Of a stretch of DNA of 64,000 nucleotides, positions 1-12,259 are shown one piece after another. Made by a program: the position numbers and the translations under genes. The notes under the pieces were generated by a model. That model was not told the origin of the DNA. It did no database searches and was given only the letters and a program-made list of their open reading frames with translations. Source of the stretch: Cunninghamella blakesleeana (taxonomy: Eukaryota > Mucoromycota > Mucoromycetes > Mucorales > Cunninghamellaceae). Positions within the stretch are counted from its first letter, which is position 1. The number at the start of each line of letters is the position of its first letter. The DNA is taken from contig JAFCIZ010000001.1 in the NCBI GenBank assembly GCA_017871115.1, forward strand, positions 5,865,501 through 5,929,500. The letters run 5' to 3'.

Positions 1-2
1 AA

Positions 3-332
3 CAAAATAATACCGTATATCAGCTTATTGTCACTTCTCCAGATTTAATTAAAATACGGGAAGATATATTCAGACTATACTATTCTAAACATGGAAATTT
101 AGCATTATTTGACCCTCATGTACGTAATAATGGTGATAAAACAGGAAAAAAAAAAAGATTCCATCAGATGATTATTAACTTTATTTTTATTTTTATTCAT
201 ATATTTATTTTATATTAATGGTAGTCATTCTGGCCACATATCACTGTTGGGTTTACTAATCATGATCTTTTTATTGAGAATGGAATATATAAAGGATTAA
301 ATGCATGTTACAGACCAATTGCTTTACATTAA
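3..332 (+). CDS. 2H phosphoesterase-like protein, C-terminal end (partial)
   Basis: This is the 3' end of a gene that begins before the window. Two exons are read: 3-119 and 225-332, separated by a 105-bp intron with a GTACGT donor and a TAG acceptor; the phase is kept across it. The last 35 residues contain WPHITVGFTNHDLF, whose H-x-T-x core is the signature of 2H (LigT-like) phosphoesterases. It also resembles the tail of the fungal 'Swiss army knife' RNA-repair-like proteins, though that family link is from memory. The first exon reads as ordinary coding sequence (LIVTSPDLIKIREDIFRLYY). Only about 74 residues are visible, so the substrate cannot be judged. A HAD/2H RNA-repair protein is the leading guess. 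Confidence 0.5.
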
Positions 333-644
333 AAGTTGAATAAATTTCACTTGATTTTAATTTTACTATATTAATGTTACGTTATTTAATTTATTATTAT
401 GTGTTACTTTTTTTAATGATTATTATTTATTTTTCCCGTTTTCTCATAACTATTGGAAAGATTTATTTTACAATAATCAATATTATAAATTTCTGTAAAG
501 GAAATAGTCATACATATATACACATAGAGTATAAAAAGGATCTAGTTTTTCATTTTTTTTTCTTTTTTCATTTTTTTTTTCTAAAATAAATTTACATATT
601 TTAGTTATATTATTTTTATCATTGTCCATTCTTTCTAGATACAA
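333..644. other. Intergenic, upstream of the amylase
   Basis: This 312-bp AT-rich spacer holds the 3' flank of the 2H gene and the promoter of the amylase. A pyrimidine-rich tract (about 548-585) lies 60 bp before the amylase ATG. I see no gene; the open frame at 374-589 is compositional noise. Confidence 0.6.
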
Positions 645-2252
645 ATGAAAACTTTAACAATATATTGGTCCCTTTTTGCTATATATTCTATAGGCAATGC
701 TGTTCCTGTATCTCTTACCAAACGTGCAACCGCTGAAGATTGGAAAGACAGAACTATTTATCAATTATTGACGGATAGGTTCGCTACTACCGATAATTCC
801 AATGCTTCCTGCCAGGATTTAACAAAATATTGTGGTGGTACTTTTCAAGGCATAACAAACCAATTAGATTACATTCAAGGTATGGGATTTGACGCTATTT
901 GGATTTCTCCTATTCCTGAAAATGTGGATAATGGTTACCATGGTTATCATGCAAAAGATTTCGAAAAAATAAATTCTCATTTTGGCACCTCTGATGAGCT
1001 GACTACTTTAGTGAATGAAGCCCATCAGAGAAATATGTATGTTATGCTGGATGTCGTGGCCAATCATCAAGGTACTCCATCTACTAAAGGTGATTATTCT
1101 GGTTTTACTTTTAATTCTCCTGATTTATATCATAAGGAATGTACAATTGATTATAATAATCAAAATTCTATTGAAGTTTGTTGGTTAAGCGGTCTCCCTG
1201 ATATTGATACTGAAAATGATGCAAATGTACAAAAATTAAATTCTATTGTAAATGGATGGGTTTCAACCTACAACTTTGATGGTATCAGGATTGATACGCT
1301 CAAACATGTTAGGTAAATAATTTACTTTTTTTTTTAAAAATAATAATATATATGCATATTAAATATTTATTTTTTTCTCATCATTCATAATTTTTATTTT
1401 GTTTCTTCAATTTCTTTTGAAAAAATAGAAAGGACTTCTGGCCTGGCTATATTAAAAGCAGTAACGTTTTTGCGACTGGTGAGGTGTTTGATGGCAATCC
1501 TCAGTATGTTGCTGGATATTTAGAATCAACGAATTCATTGATTAATTATCCTTTATATTATGGAATTATAAATGTATTTACTAAAAAAAATGACATTTCC
1601 ACCTTATACTCGACTTGGCAAACTTTACAAACGGCAACTGGCAACAAAACCTCTTATTTTACCAACTTTTGCGATAATCATGATGTTAAAAGAATTGCTA
1701 CTTTAACAAATGGTGACTATAGTTTGGTAAAAAATGCTGTTACTTTTACTTTAATGATTGAGGGTATTCCAACTTTTTATTATGGTACTGAGGTACGTAA
1801 AATAAAAAAAGTAAAGTCTAAAAAAAGATGCACGTGATCTCATTTTTCATGTAATTTTTTTTAATAATAATGTATGTATATAGCAAGGTCTTTTAGGTTC
1901 AGATGATCCCGATAATCGAAAACCTTTATGGGCAAACGGAGGATTCGATACTACTTCAGATATGTATCAATTTACAAAAACATTAGTTAAAAATGGTCGA
2001 CAAGCAAATAATGGTTCCGTTTTGATGAACGCTGGTACCTGTTCAAACTCCTGTTATGGCTTTATACGTGGCAAAGCGCTCGTTATTGTTAATAATTTAG
2101 GTTCTGGTTCTCAAGAAACTATTACTTTTAAGTCTAGCCAATTGGAAGAAGGAAAAACGATGAAAGATATATTTTCTGGTATTCAAGTTACAGTAACAAA
2201 TGGCAGTATTAATTTCCAGCTTAAAAATGGACTTCCAGTCATTTTTGTTTAA
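645..2252 (+). CDS. Secreted alpha-amylase, GH13 family
   Basis: This enzyme cleaves internal alpha-1,4 bonds of starch or glycogen outside the cell. Exons are 645-1312, 1429-1792 and 1884-2252, giving 466 aa. It starts with a hydrophobic signal peptide (residues 1-19), and LTKR at about residues 24-27 is a likely Kex2 processing site. The chain aligns by eye with Aspergillus TAKA-amylase from SIYFLLTDRF-like to DFWPGY-like segments. The catalytic triad is intact: nucleophile D217 (GIRIDTLKH), acid/base E241 (GEVFDG) and D308 (DNHD). Spacings of 24 and 67 residues equal those in TAKA-amylase. The C-terminal beta domain is short (about 120 aa after YYGTE) and there is no starch-binding domain. 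It is the only clearly secreted enzyme in the window. Confidence 0.93.
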
Positions 2253-2502
2253 ATAAAATAAAAAAAATATCATTTATCTTATTTTAATTTTTTTAAAAAA
2301 AATTGGAATGTTTTGAGCTCCGCTATTTTCAATTTTATGAATTATTTTTTTCGTCGTACTTATTTTTTTTCTTCTCTTTTTTTTCTTTCTCTCCTTTTAT
2401 TTATTTTTTTAATTGCCATATTTTATTTTTCATTGTTGTAACTTTCATCATATATTTAACTATTTACATCAACACCTTACCAGTTACAACAAAAATAATA
2501 TA
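2253..2502 (+). promoter_or_regulatory. Spacer and promoter of the beta-COP gene
   Basis: This 250-bp spacer separates the amylase stop from the beta-COP ATG. It is strongly T-rich with CT stretches near 2350-2400, as expected for a fungal 5' region. No specific factor site is evident. Confidence 0.4.
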
Positions 2503-3247
2503 ATGACTGAGTTTTGTTATACACTCGTTCACCAAGATGACGCGACTGAACAACCAAGTCTTCAGGACTTTCAACGTGCTTTTGAGAAAGGTTCTGATGA
2601 AAGTAGAATAAAAACTATGAAGCAACTTTTAGTTATTATGCTTAACGGTGATCCTATGGAAAAACTCTTATTACACGTTATTCGATTTGTTTTACCATCT
2701 AAAGACAAACAATTGAAAAAACTTTTACATATCTATTGGGAAATATGTCCAAAAACGAAACCTGATGGAAAATTAAAAGAAGAATTCATCTTGGTTTGGT
2801 AAGTGATTCCTATATATTATATATTATATATTATTGATTGAAATGTAGTATATGTATTTTAAATCATAACTCTATTATCATTAATAAGAATATTAAAAAA
2901 AAAAAATATAAACACATGTATATACATATATTAAACCTAAACTATATTATCCATCTAAATCGTATTCATCTTTTATATTTATATAGTAACGCACTTAGAA
3001 ATGACCTTCAACATCCCAACGAATACGTCAGAGGTTCAACCTTACGATTTTTATGTAAAATTAAAGAAGCAGATGTTTTAGAACCTCTTGTACCATCTGT
3101 TCGTTCTTGTTTGGTGAGTTTTATTAGACAAAATATAGTTTTTATTATTATTGGGATAGCGTGTTTATTTAGGAAAGGGGAAAATATACAAATATATAAA
3201 AGACATAAGGGGTGGGGATGTAATGGAAATATTTCTAAAATATATAT

Positions 3248-3279
<32 letters not shown>

Positions 3280-6200
3280 TAGTTTGAATATTTCAGCTTA
3301 TTTTTATTTGTATACATATTCATCTTTTTTATTATTAACTATTGTTATTAGGAACATCGTCACTCATATGTCCGTAAAAATGCAGTATTTGCTATTGGAT
3401 CCATCTATCGCCATTTTGATTTTCTTTTCCCTGATGCTCCTGAAGTTATTCAACAATTTTTAGTATCTGAAGCTGATTCAACTTGTCGAAGAAATGCTTT
3501 TGTAGTACTTTGTACAATTGCTCAACCTTTAGCTGTAGATTTTTTGATTCAATCATTCTCTTTGGTACCTTCATTTGATGAACTTTTACAACTCTCTGTT
3601 ATTGAATTAATCAGAAAAGATAGTAAATCAAGTACAGCTAATAAGGTATCGTTATTAAATTATAGTGTATATATATATATATGTAAATGAAAATAATAAT
3701 CAACGTTGATATTTATATATTATTATTAATTATTAATAGGGTGCTTATATTCGTTGTGTATCTGAATTATTGGAAGCTAACTCTCACTCTGTTAAATACG
3801 AAGCTGCTAATATCCTTATGATCCTCACTTCTAATCCTGCTGCTGTTAAAGGTAAAAATATTGAATTATATTGACTAAATCAAGATATTTTTTTTTTTTT
3901 AAAAAAAAAAAATAGAATGAAATAACTTATGACTTACTTTTAAAAAATAAATAGCTGCCGCTTCTTGTTATATCGAATTGGTTGTTAAGGAATCTGATAA
4001 TAATGTCAAATTAATTGTACTTGACCGTTTAAAGGATCTTCATTCAAAACATGAGCATGTATTAGATAATTTAGTAATGGATTTATTACAAGTATTATCA
4101 AGGTAATTATTTTTGTTTAATTTATTTTATTTAATTTATTTTTTAAAAGAATACCTATAAATGTCAATATATTAATATACGCACCTATATTATTTTTTAA
4201 TTTTATTATTAGTCCTGATATCGACGTTCGCCGTAAAGCATTAAATATTGCAATGGATATGGTTTCATCTAGAAATGTTCAAGAAGTAGTACTTGTTTTG
4301 AAGAAAGAATTAGTTAAAACTCATGATCAAGAATATGAAAAGGTAAAGATATAATTGTAAATTGAGAAATACATAATTAGGCAATAGTGTATGAATAGTG
4401 ATTATGTACTCAATCTATTTATATTTACCATTGTTTTATCTTTATATTTATGTATACAGAACACTGAATACCGTCAATTATTAATTCAATCTATCCACAC
4501 ATGCGCCATTCAATTTTCAGAAGTCGCAGCTAATGTGGTTCACGTATTAATGGAATTCCTTGGTGATGTTAATAACCCATCTGCTGTTGATGTCGTATCA
4601 TTTGTTCGTCAAGTTGTTGAAAAATTCCCTGATTTACGTGCATCCATTTTAGAAAAACTTATGGAAACATTTGGAGATATGAAATCAAGTAAAGTATTCC
4701 GTGGTGCATTATGGATTCTTGGTGAATATTGTCTTGATGAAAAAGAAATTAATGAAGCTTGGGATCAAATTCGCTCAGCTATTGGTGAAATTCCTTTACT
4801 TGCTTCTGAACAAAGATTATTGGATGAAACTGAAAAAGAAGAAAATGGAGAACAAAATAAGGATGAAGCCAAAACTGCTGGATCAACTAGACGTATTTTA
4901 CCTGATGGAACATATGCTACTGAAAGCGCCTATACTGCTCCTACTTTATCATCTCGTTTAGAAACTGTTAAAACTGGCGTCAAGCCACCTTTGAGAGGTA
5001 ATTTTTTTACTATATATACTAACAATTTACACACACACATATATATATGAAAAGCTATATACTTATATACATTTATATTATAATATATTAAATAGCACTT
5101 ATCCTTAATGGAGACTATTATCTTGGATCTGTTTTGGCAACTACTTTAACAAAATTGGTTTTACGTTATAGTGAATTAGTATCTGAACCTACATTAGCAA
5201 ATAGCAGAAAAGCAGAGGTATATTTACTATAATCATTGTTTACATAGAAGATTAAAATAAAATATAAAAATATGAAAAATGAAGTAAAGAAAAGGCTGAT
5301 GTATTAAAATTTAAATTATCTACACCTTTATGTTCATCTAGGCTATGTTGATTATGACAAGTATTATTCGTATTGGTCAATCACAATTTGTATCTTACCA
5401 TATTGATGAAGATTCTTATGACCGTATTATGCAGGACTTAAGAGTTGTTGGTGGCCACTCTCGTAATGATATTGTAGAAAACGTATTCTTGAAGGAAACA
5501 AAGATTGCCTATGCCAAACAAATTCAAGATGAAGAAGTAAGTTTTTTTTTTGTTTAAAAAAATAGTTAAATATTAAATATTAAATAGTAGTTCTAGTATA
5601 GTTATTTAATTTACTTGTATATATATCTTATCTTTTTCTAAATTATTGAATTCTGTTTTTATTATTATTTTTAATAGAGACGCAATGCTGAAGCTAAAGC
5701 AAGTGACCAAGCTAGTGTCAAAGTTCAAGTGGATGATACTATTGTATTCCGCCAATTATCTAAAAAAACTGGTGGAAATGCTGCTGATGAAGTAGGTTTA
5801 TACAAAAAAATGACATCATAAATATATTACTTTATTTATATACAATTTATTTATTCCACCTTCCTTCTCACTTTCTCTCATTTTTGTATTCCTTTTTTTT
5901 TTTTTCTAAAATAATAACTAGTATGATCAAGATCTTTCTCGTGCTACAGGTATCATGGATAATAAAGACGACTTGATGTCCAAACTCAGCCGTATTGTAC
6001 AACTTACTGGTTTCTCTGATCAAGTATATGCTGAAGCTGTGGTTAATGTACACCAATATGATGTTTTATTAGGTAAGTCGCACACATATATATACATATA
6101 ATTAGTTAATTAGATATAAATATGCTATATAATACAAGGACAATATTGTAACAAAAACTATTATTATTATTATTTTGGTTTTATTATGTAGATGTATTGA

Positions 6201-7158
6201 TTGTGAACCAAACAGCGGAAACTTTACAAAACCTCACAGTTGAATTTGCTACTTTAGGAGACTTAAAACTTGTCGATCGTCCAACTTCTTATAGTCTTGC
6301 ACCACATGCCTTCTTAACCATCAAAGCATCTATTAAGGTATCATCTACAGAAACTGGTGTTATTTTTGGAAACATTGTCTATGATACAAATGCAGCTGCT
6401 TCTGATAGTAACTGTGTAGTATTAAATGATGTTCACATTGATATTGTTGACTATATTAACCCCGCTACATGTAGTGAAACTCAGGTACACTTTTTACTTT
6501 TTTACTTAATTTATATATTTGTAATATTTTAACTTTTTTTCTTTTTTTATATCTAGTTCCGATCTCACTGGGTTGAATTTGAATGGGAAAATAAAGTTAA
6601 CGTTAATACTACAATCACGTAAGTAACTTGCAAATTAAATTGAAGAAAGAAAGTGGGCTACATATTAAAAAAACACACCAACATATTATTTATATTTTTA
6701 TAGTGATTTAAGAACATATCTTGATCATCTTACAAAATCAACAAACTTACGCTGCTTAACTCCAGAAAGACAACTTGAAGGCGACTGTGGATTTTTATCT
6801 GCCAACTTATATGCCCGTAGTATATTTGGTAAGCTTATTAACAACATAATGATCATATAAATTAGAAATGTAATTATCATATTCTTATTTTTGCTTCTTT
6901 ACTATTATTGCTATCACCATTATTATTTTTAATAGGGGAAGATGCTTTAGCAAATATCAGTATTGAAAAGACTGGAGACGGTCCTATCATTGGTCATATT
7001 AGAATTCGAAGTAAAACACAAGGTCTTGCTTTGAGTTTAGGTAATGATTTATATAAATATACATACTTGTAAGAAATAAAAAAATGTTTATTTAATTTTA
7101 TTAATTTATTTTATTTGTAGGTGATAAAATTACTTTGGTCCAAAAAGCATTGAACTAG
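2503..7158 (+). CDS. SEC26: Coatomer subunit beta (beta-COP)
   Basis: Beta-COP is part of the COPI coat that drives Golgi-to-ER and intra-Golgi vesicle transport. Sixteen exons were traced: 2503-2798, 2987-3113, 3352-3645, 3740-3851, 3955-4102, 4213-4342, 4460-4997, 5096-5217, 5342-5536, 5678-5791, 5922-6072, 6192-6484, 6557-6618, 6704-6828, 6936-7040 and 7121-7158. Every junction keeps phase, giving 949 aa against 953 for human COPB1. The HEAT-repeat adaptin N-terminal half carries [19 protein letters not shown]. The C-terminal appendage platform carries [20 protein letters not shown] and ENKVNVNT. The start is the MTEFCYTLV methionine; the upstream in-frame residues to 2413 look like 5' leader. 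No defects were seen. Confidence 0.97.
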
Positions 7159-8788
7159 AACAATATATACATTTTTTTATTATTATTATTTAAACTATTA
7201 TATTTTATTTCCCTTTCCCTATAAAAAGAACCATATCTTTCTCACCTTAAAAAAATATACTTTATGTAATTCAATAAAACAAAAAAAATAACGAATATAC
7301 AATTTACTTTTATTTATCCCAACATAATAAACCTATTTAAATATAAACACTATCACCATCATTTTAAATTCCACCCAGCTTTTATATATATATATATATA
7401 TATATACGTATGTATATATTTACTAATGAAACAAAATTTTGGTAATTATAGTATATTATTTATTTATTTATTTGCGATCAACATCAAAATCGATCGAAGA
7501 ATAAAATAAAAAGTAACCCTTAGTTTTTTAAAAAGAACCTAGAGGTTTAAGGGATTAGCCCAATTTACGTAATTTTTTTTTGTCAATAATGAAAGTGATA
7601 AACAAAACGAATTCTTGTTTGTGTATATATATTTGTATATATAATATAAATTTCTCCTTATACTCCTTTATACGTACGTATTTAGTTGGAACTGAATCGT
7701 TCGATCGTACATACGATCGAACGTATTTTTTTTTAAAAAAGTAATAATAATGATAATATAATTATAACAAATTCATTAATAATCAAAGAAAATTAAAAGC
7801 TATTTTTAAAAATGCTTGATCATATGTACTGTTCATCCTTTTTTATTTTTTTATTTTTTCTCTTCCCTTCATTTTAATGATATTTATTATTATTATGCTT
7901 TGTTGATCAACAAGTTCTTTATGAAACGATTAAAATAGTTTATAATTATATATATAAATAAACAATTCTTTCTCTCTCACTCCCCATTTAACTCGTGCTC
8001 GTAAATTTTTTTTTTATGTGCGTACGTTTGTGCGAATAATTAAACTTCTTTACTTGATTCGAATATTCTTATACTTTTAGAGTTATTAAGGAACAAAAAA
8101 TCATAATTATAAAAAAAAAGATGTCAAAGCGATTGACCCAAAAAAAAACCTATATAGATACTATTTTTGGTATGGATAAAAAAAAAAAGCCAACCTTGGT
8201 ATGCTAAAAAAAAGTGGAGTTTGAACTTTAAATCTTTCTCTATACATAAATTCATTATTTGTTTTGTTGTCAAGGTAGTAATTTATTTATTTATTTTTTC
8301 TAGGTAGGTGGGTTTTATATGCATATGAAATATAGAGAAGAAAAAGAAAAAGAAAAAAAAAGTATGTAGGACAAATAGTTATTAAAATAAATGTACGACG
8401 CGTAATCCTTTGTAATGTATTATTTACTATCTAAGTATCCTTTTACCTTATTCTTGGTTTTTCATTTTTTAAAGTTTACATGAAAAAATAAAAAAAATAA
8501 AAATTTTCCAAAAAGAATAATTAAATTGGAGATATAAGTATTTTAAATTTTTATTTTTAAAAATAATCATTTTTATAAAAAAAAAAAATAGAGAAAGTAT
8601 ATAAGCACAATTAAAAATAAAATATAAAAATAAATATAGATAAAAATAAATATCATAAAATAGTAACATGTATATATATATAAAGAATGACATCTAGTCA
8701 TCACTTTTATATATAGGTATATTTCGCTTATTTGGAATTTGCTCTTATCATAAACACCATTATCCTTTTTTAATAATACTTTAAAGAA
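7159..8788. other. Intergenic region without a recognisable gene
   Basis: About 1.6 kb lies between the convergent ends of the beta-COP and polyQ genes. It holds both 3' flanks, many A/T homopolymers, a (TA)n run near 7381-7420, a TTTA run near 7460-7472 and a strong palindrome at 7698-7723 (listed separately). No convincing coding sequence, tRNA or transposon was found. Confidence 0.6.
7698..7723. repeat. 26-bp near-perfect palindrome
   Basis: Two 12-bp arms, CGTTCGATCGTA and TACGATCGAACG, flank a 2-bp centre (CA). Both arms carry CGATCG, and a related ATCGATCGAAG occurs about 200 bp upstream (near 7490). The arms are CG-rich in an otherwise A/T landscape, so chance is an unlikely explanation. 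It could be a protein-binding dyad or a hairpin in the 3' region of the beta-COP transcript. Confidence 0.8.
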
Positions 8789-9625
8789 TTAATTCTCCTC
8801 TTCTAATTGACCTTGTATAAAACTAATAAAAGATTCCAATTGTAAACAAATTCTTGATAAAACAGCGTAAACTTGTTCAGTTTGTAAGTCAGAATAAACT
8901 GCTTTTAAAGTTTCCGTTGCTACTTTAAAAGGAATAGTTTGTTGTTGTTGAACAAGACGAATTTCATTGATCCATTGTGTGTAATGTTGTTGGCCTATTT
9001 CAAGCAAATGTTCTGAAAGCATACCCAAACAAATAGACCAACACAACGGTAGGTCACGTTCTTGATAAGTTGCATTATGGTGATAATGACGATGGTTAGG
9101 ATTAGGAGTGTTTGAGAGTGAAGTAGATGCAAAATGATTATTTTGTTGTTGTTGAGTAGATGAAAGCCAGTTTAACTTTTTTCTTTTTTTTTTTTTAACA
9201 TTAATTTTATTTTGATTATCTTCTTGATTTAATGAATGAAAAGTGATCATATCATTGTAGTGAGATGGAAAAAAGAGATTATTATGAGACTGAGATGATG
9301 GTGAGGGGTTAGTAGTACAAAAGGACCAAGATGACGAAGAAAATAAAGTAGGCTGCATTAGATTTGATAAAGTAGGTGGATTAGAAGAGCGAATGACTAA
9401 ACAAAGACGCTGAATATCTTCTGCAAGCAAAGGATCTGCATTGGCTTGGAATGCACGTCCATAGAGGCCTCTTAATCTTGATTCATTTTGTTTGGTATTT
9501 TCTTGAAATATGGTTTGAAAATCTTGAGTTAATTGTTGTAATAAAATAACACATTCCTTTTTTTGATGGCAATAAAGATGATCATGGGGCTGCTTTGTTT
9601 TTTTCCTTTTTTTTTCTTTCCTTAT

Positions 9626-9667
<42 letters not shown>

Positions 9668-10492
9668 CTGCTGCTGCTGATCATTGGATGATAATGTAGA
9701 TGACGAAATGGAAGAAAAAGAAGAGGGGAATACTGTTTTTGTATTTATAGTTGTATTATTATTATTATTATTAGCAGCAGTAGTAGTAGTAACAGGATGA
9801 GAATGCTTTAAAGAAAGCCATGTTTTTATTTGTTTCCAAAAAGGTAATGCATTTTTTTTATTTTTATACTTTTTAAGTTGGTAATTCTTTTGATGAATTA
9901 AAGGATACCAAGCGTGTCGATGGTGCTGTTCGGGTAATAAAATAAAAGGATTATCATGGGCATTATTATGCTCTAAAGATGGTTCAGTTAACGAGGAAGA
10001 AGAAGAGGAAGGTGTCACTAAAAGTTGAACGATATGTTGAATTCTATCCAATTTCCATTCTTGACGTAAAGAAGATAGAGATCTTTTTAATTGATGTAAT
10101 TCTTCATAAAGTTGACTATGGGCATCCAATCGGCTACTTAGATCATGAATAACTTGGAATAGTCGATATCTTTCTATATCATTTTCTTGATGGCGGATAT
10201 GTTTTTCATGAATCGCTTGCTCATACTGACCTTTTAATAAAGCTATTTTTTTTAAAAGAGTATTGTATTCCATTATTAATTTTTTCTTTTTTTTTTCAGT
10301 CATTGTCGTTGATGTAATTAAAGGTAATGATTTTTGTAGTATTTTTATTATTTTATGTAACTGCTGAATATCTTTTTTATTTAATATATTCAGTGGTTGT
10401 TGATCTATATCATATATATATTTTAAATCGTGTTCAAGATGCCGAATCAAGATGAATACATCTTCTGTTGTTGATGTTGTTATGTTTGACAT
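8789..10492 (-). CDS. PolyQ protein of unknown function
   Basis: A single-exon gene of 567 aa, not recognised. The start is taken at MSNITTST (10492); the longer open frame begins in a hydrophobic 21-residue stretch that reads as A-rich 5' leader. Residues 1-200 are predicted helical, with a likely coiled coil from KKKLIMEYNTLLKKIALL through the EELHQLKRSLSSLRQEW segment. A glutamine run of about 18 follows near 9628-9679, encoded by mixed CAG/CAA codons. A conserved-looking block (LRGLYGRAFQANADPLLAEDI) sits after the polyQ, and the C-terminus (DLQTEQVYAVLSRICLQLES) is again helical. There is no signal peptide or membrane segment. The ordered blocks look selected, so a real protein is likely. 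Confidence 0.65.
9628..9679 (-). repeat. CAG/CAA repeat encoding polyglutamine
   Basis: An interrupted CTG/TTG run on the plus strand lies in frame with the surrounding minus-strand gene and encodes about 18 glutamines. The mixed codons suggest selection for the amino acid rather than simple slippage alone. Confidence 0.9.
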
Positions 10493-11339
10493 TGTAAAAA
10501 AAAAAAAAAAAAGAAGATAAATAATAAATAGAAGGAAAGGTAGTTGAACAAACAAACAAACAAAAAAAAAAGTGAAAGAAAAGTGAAAGAAAAGGTGTAA
10601 AAAAAAGGAACTTTAAATTTTTTTATATAAAAAAAAAAAAAAAAAAAAGAGGTGATTCCAAAAAAAGAAACTGCAGAGAAATATATAAAGATAAATTGTT
10701 ATATAAAATAAAATAAATAGAGGAAAAAAAAAAAAAAAAAAAAAAAAAAGGAAAAGGAAAGGAAATAATATATGAATTTATATATAAAAGGGTGTTTTTA
10801 TTTACTACTTTTTTATTTTGTAATATTAAAAAAAAAAAAAAAAAAAAGACCTTTTCATTGTAATACTTTTTGACATCTGCTGAGCTCTAAATAAGAGAGA
10901 GAAAAGAGAAAGGGAGGAAATGGAAAGGGAAGATGAGGAGAAAGAGAGCATAAAACTTGGATTATATTGAATATTCAGAGCGTTTCGATTTAAACTAATT
11001 TGAATAAAAGGAGGAGGAGAAGAAAGAAGAAGAAGACAATATAATAGATAACTAGGGCATCGTTATGTTGATCGCATAATATAAATATATATATACAATT
11101 TCCCAGTAGTTGGATCTTATTATATCCTATTTTCATTTCTATATATTCACTAAAAACACTAAATGCTCTTTATGTTCTTCTTTTCTTTCCCCTTAAAGTT
11201 GCTTTTATATATTATAGTTTATATTATTTATATTTATAAAAAGATGATCCATGATTATTCAAGATATATCATGATTTTTTTGATTTTTAAGAAAAAAAAG
11301 GTTACGGATAATTTATTCTAGAGAGAGAGGAAGAGAGAA
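10493..11339. other. Intergenic, A-rich promoter region
   Basis: This holds the upstream region of the polyQ gene (-) and probably of the small gene at 11340 (+). It contains several poly-A tracts (10629-10648, 10725-10749 and 10830-10847) and purine-rich GA segments at 10893-10950 and 11010-11035. No coding sequence was found. Confidence 0.5.
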
Positions 11340-11619
11340 ATGTATCTGCACGATGACATTCACCTAAATAGGTATCTGTTATTATTACTCCTATATTTAT
11401 TTATTTTTTTCTGTGTCTATGTGGGTTCTGTCTCTATTTCTCTTCTATATTAAAAATCAAACTAAATGACTTGATAAATAAATAAATAATAAATATAATA
11501 AAGTGAAGAATATTATTTTCTTCTGATTATATTTTAGTTGTAATTTGAATGAATTCGTCATGATGAGTATTGACGAAGAAGGTGACGACCGTGCACGTGT
11601 AGATGTAACCAAATTTTAA
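11340..11619 (+). CDS. Candidate two-exon microprotein (37 aa)
   Basis: This is a hand-found candidate. Exon 1 (11340-11371) starts with an ATG after a purine leader (GAGAGAAATG) and reads MYLHDDIHLN. The intron at 11372-11537 has a GTATCT donor and a TTTTAG acceptor. Exon 2 (11538-11619) continues in frame, through NEFVMMSIDEEGDDRARVD, to a TAA. The exons are compositionally unlike their surroundings, with CG-containing codons (GAC GAC CGT GCA CGT) in an A/T desert, and the splice phase matches. The product is acidic in the middle, with no signal peptide or membrane helix. I do not recognise it. It could instead be a relic exon or a conserved regulatory element. Confidence 0.4.
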
Positions 11620-12158
11620 CCTTTTTTTTTTTTTTTTTACCCATCAATTTTTTTATTATATTCTTTTATCAAAAAAAAAAAAAAAAAAAAAAAAAATGGC
11701 ACAAAAATAATATATAAATACAAATCCTATTTTTACTATTAAAAAAAAAATTTTTTTTTGACCAAGATCCTTAAACTTTTTATTTTTTTTAGGCGGGAAG
11801 AAATAAACAGGTTTTATTTTTATAAAGGTGGTACACTTAAAAAAATAAAAGGGGGAATAATATATACTATATATATATATTATATGAATATATATATAAC
11901 ATAACAATAATAATAAGAATATTGATAATAATCATAAAAAAATAAACTTCATCTTTTGTTTCTCTTTTTTCTTTTTTTTTAATAGATAAACATATATATA
12001 AAGAAGATGATCAAAAAATAAAAAATAAACTATAATATAATAATATAAAAAATTGATATAATATATTTATATATGATGAGGAAAAAATAAAATAAAATAA
12101 AAACCAGAAAAAATAAGGGGAGGGGTATCATGTACATAAACATATATATATATATATA

Positions 12159-12189
<31 letters not shown>

Positions 12190-12259
12190 GAATATATAAA
12201 TATAAATATATAAATATAAATAAATATATAAATACATAAATATATAAATAAATATGTCA
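11620..12259. other. Intergenic AT-repeat region
   Basis: Poly-T and poly-A runs (11622-11638 and about 11672-11695) and imperfect TA and AAATATAT repeats (about 12140-12255) dominate. The open frames here are artefacts of these repeats. It serves as 3' flank for the genes on both sides. Confidence 0.6.
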
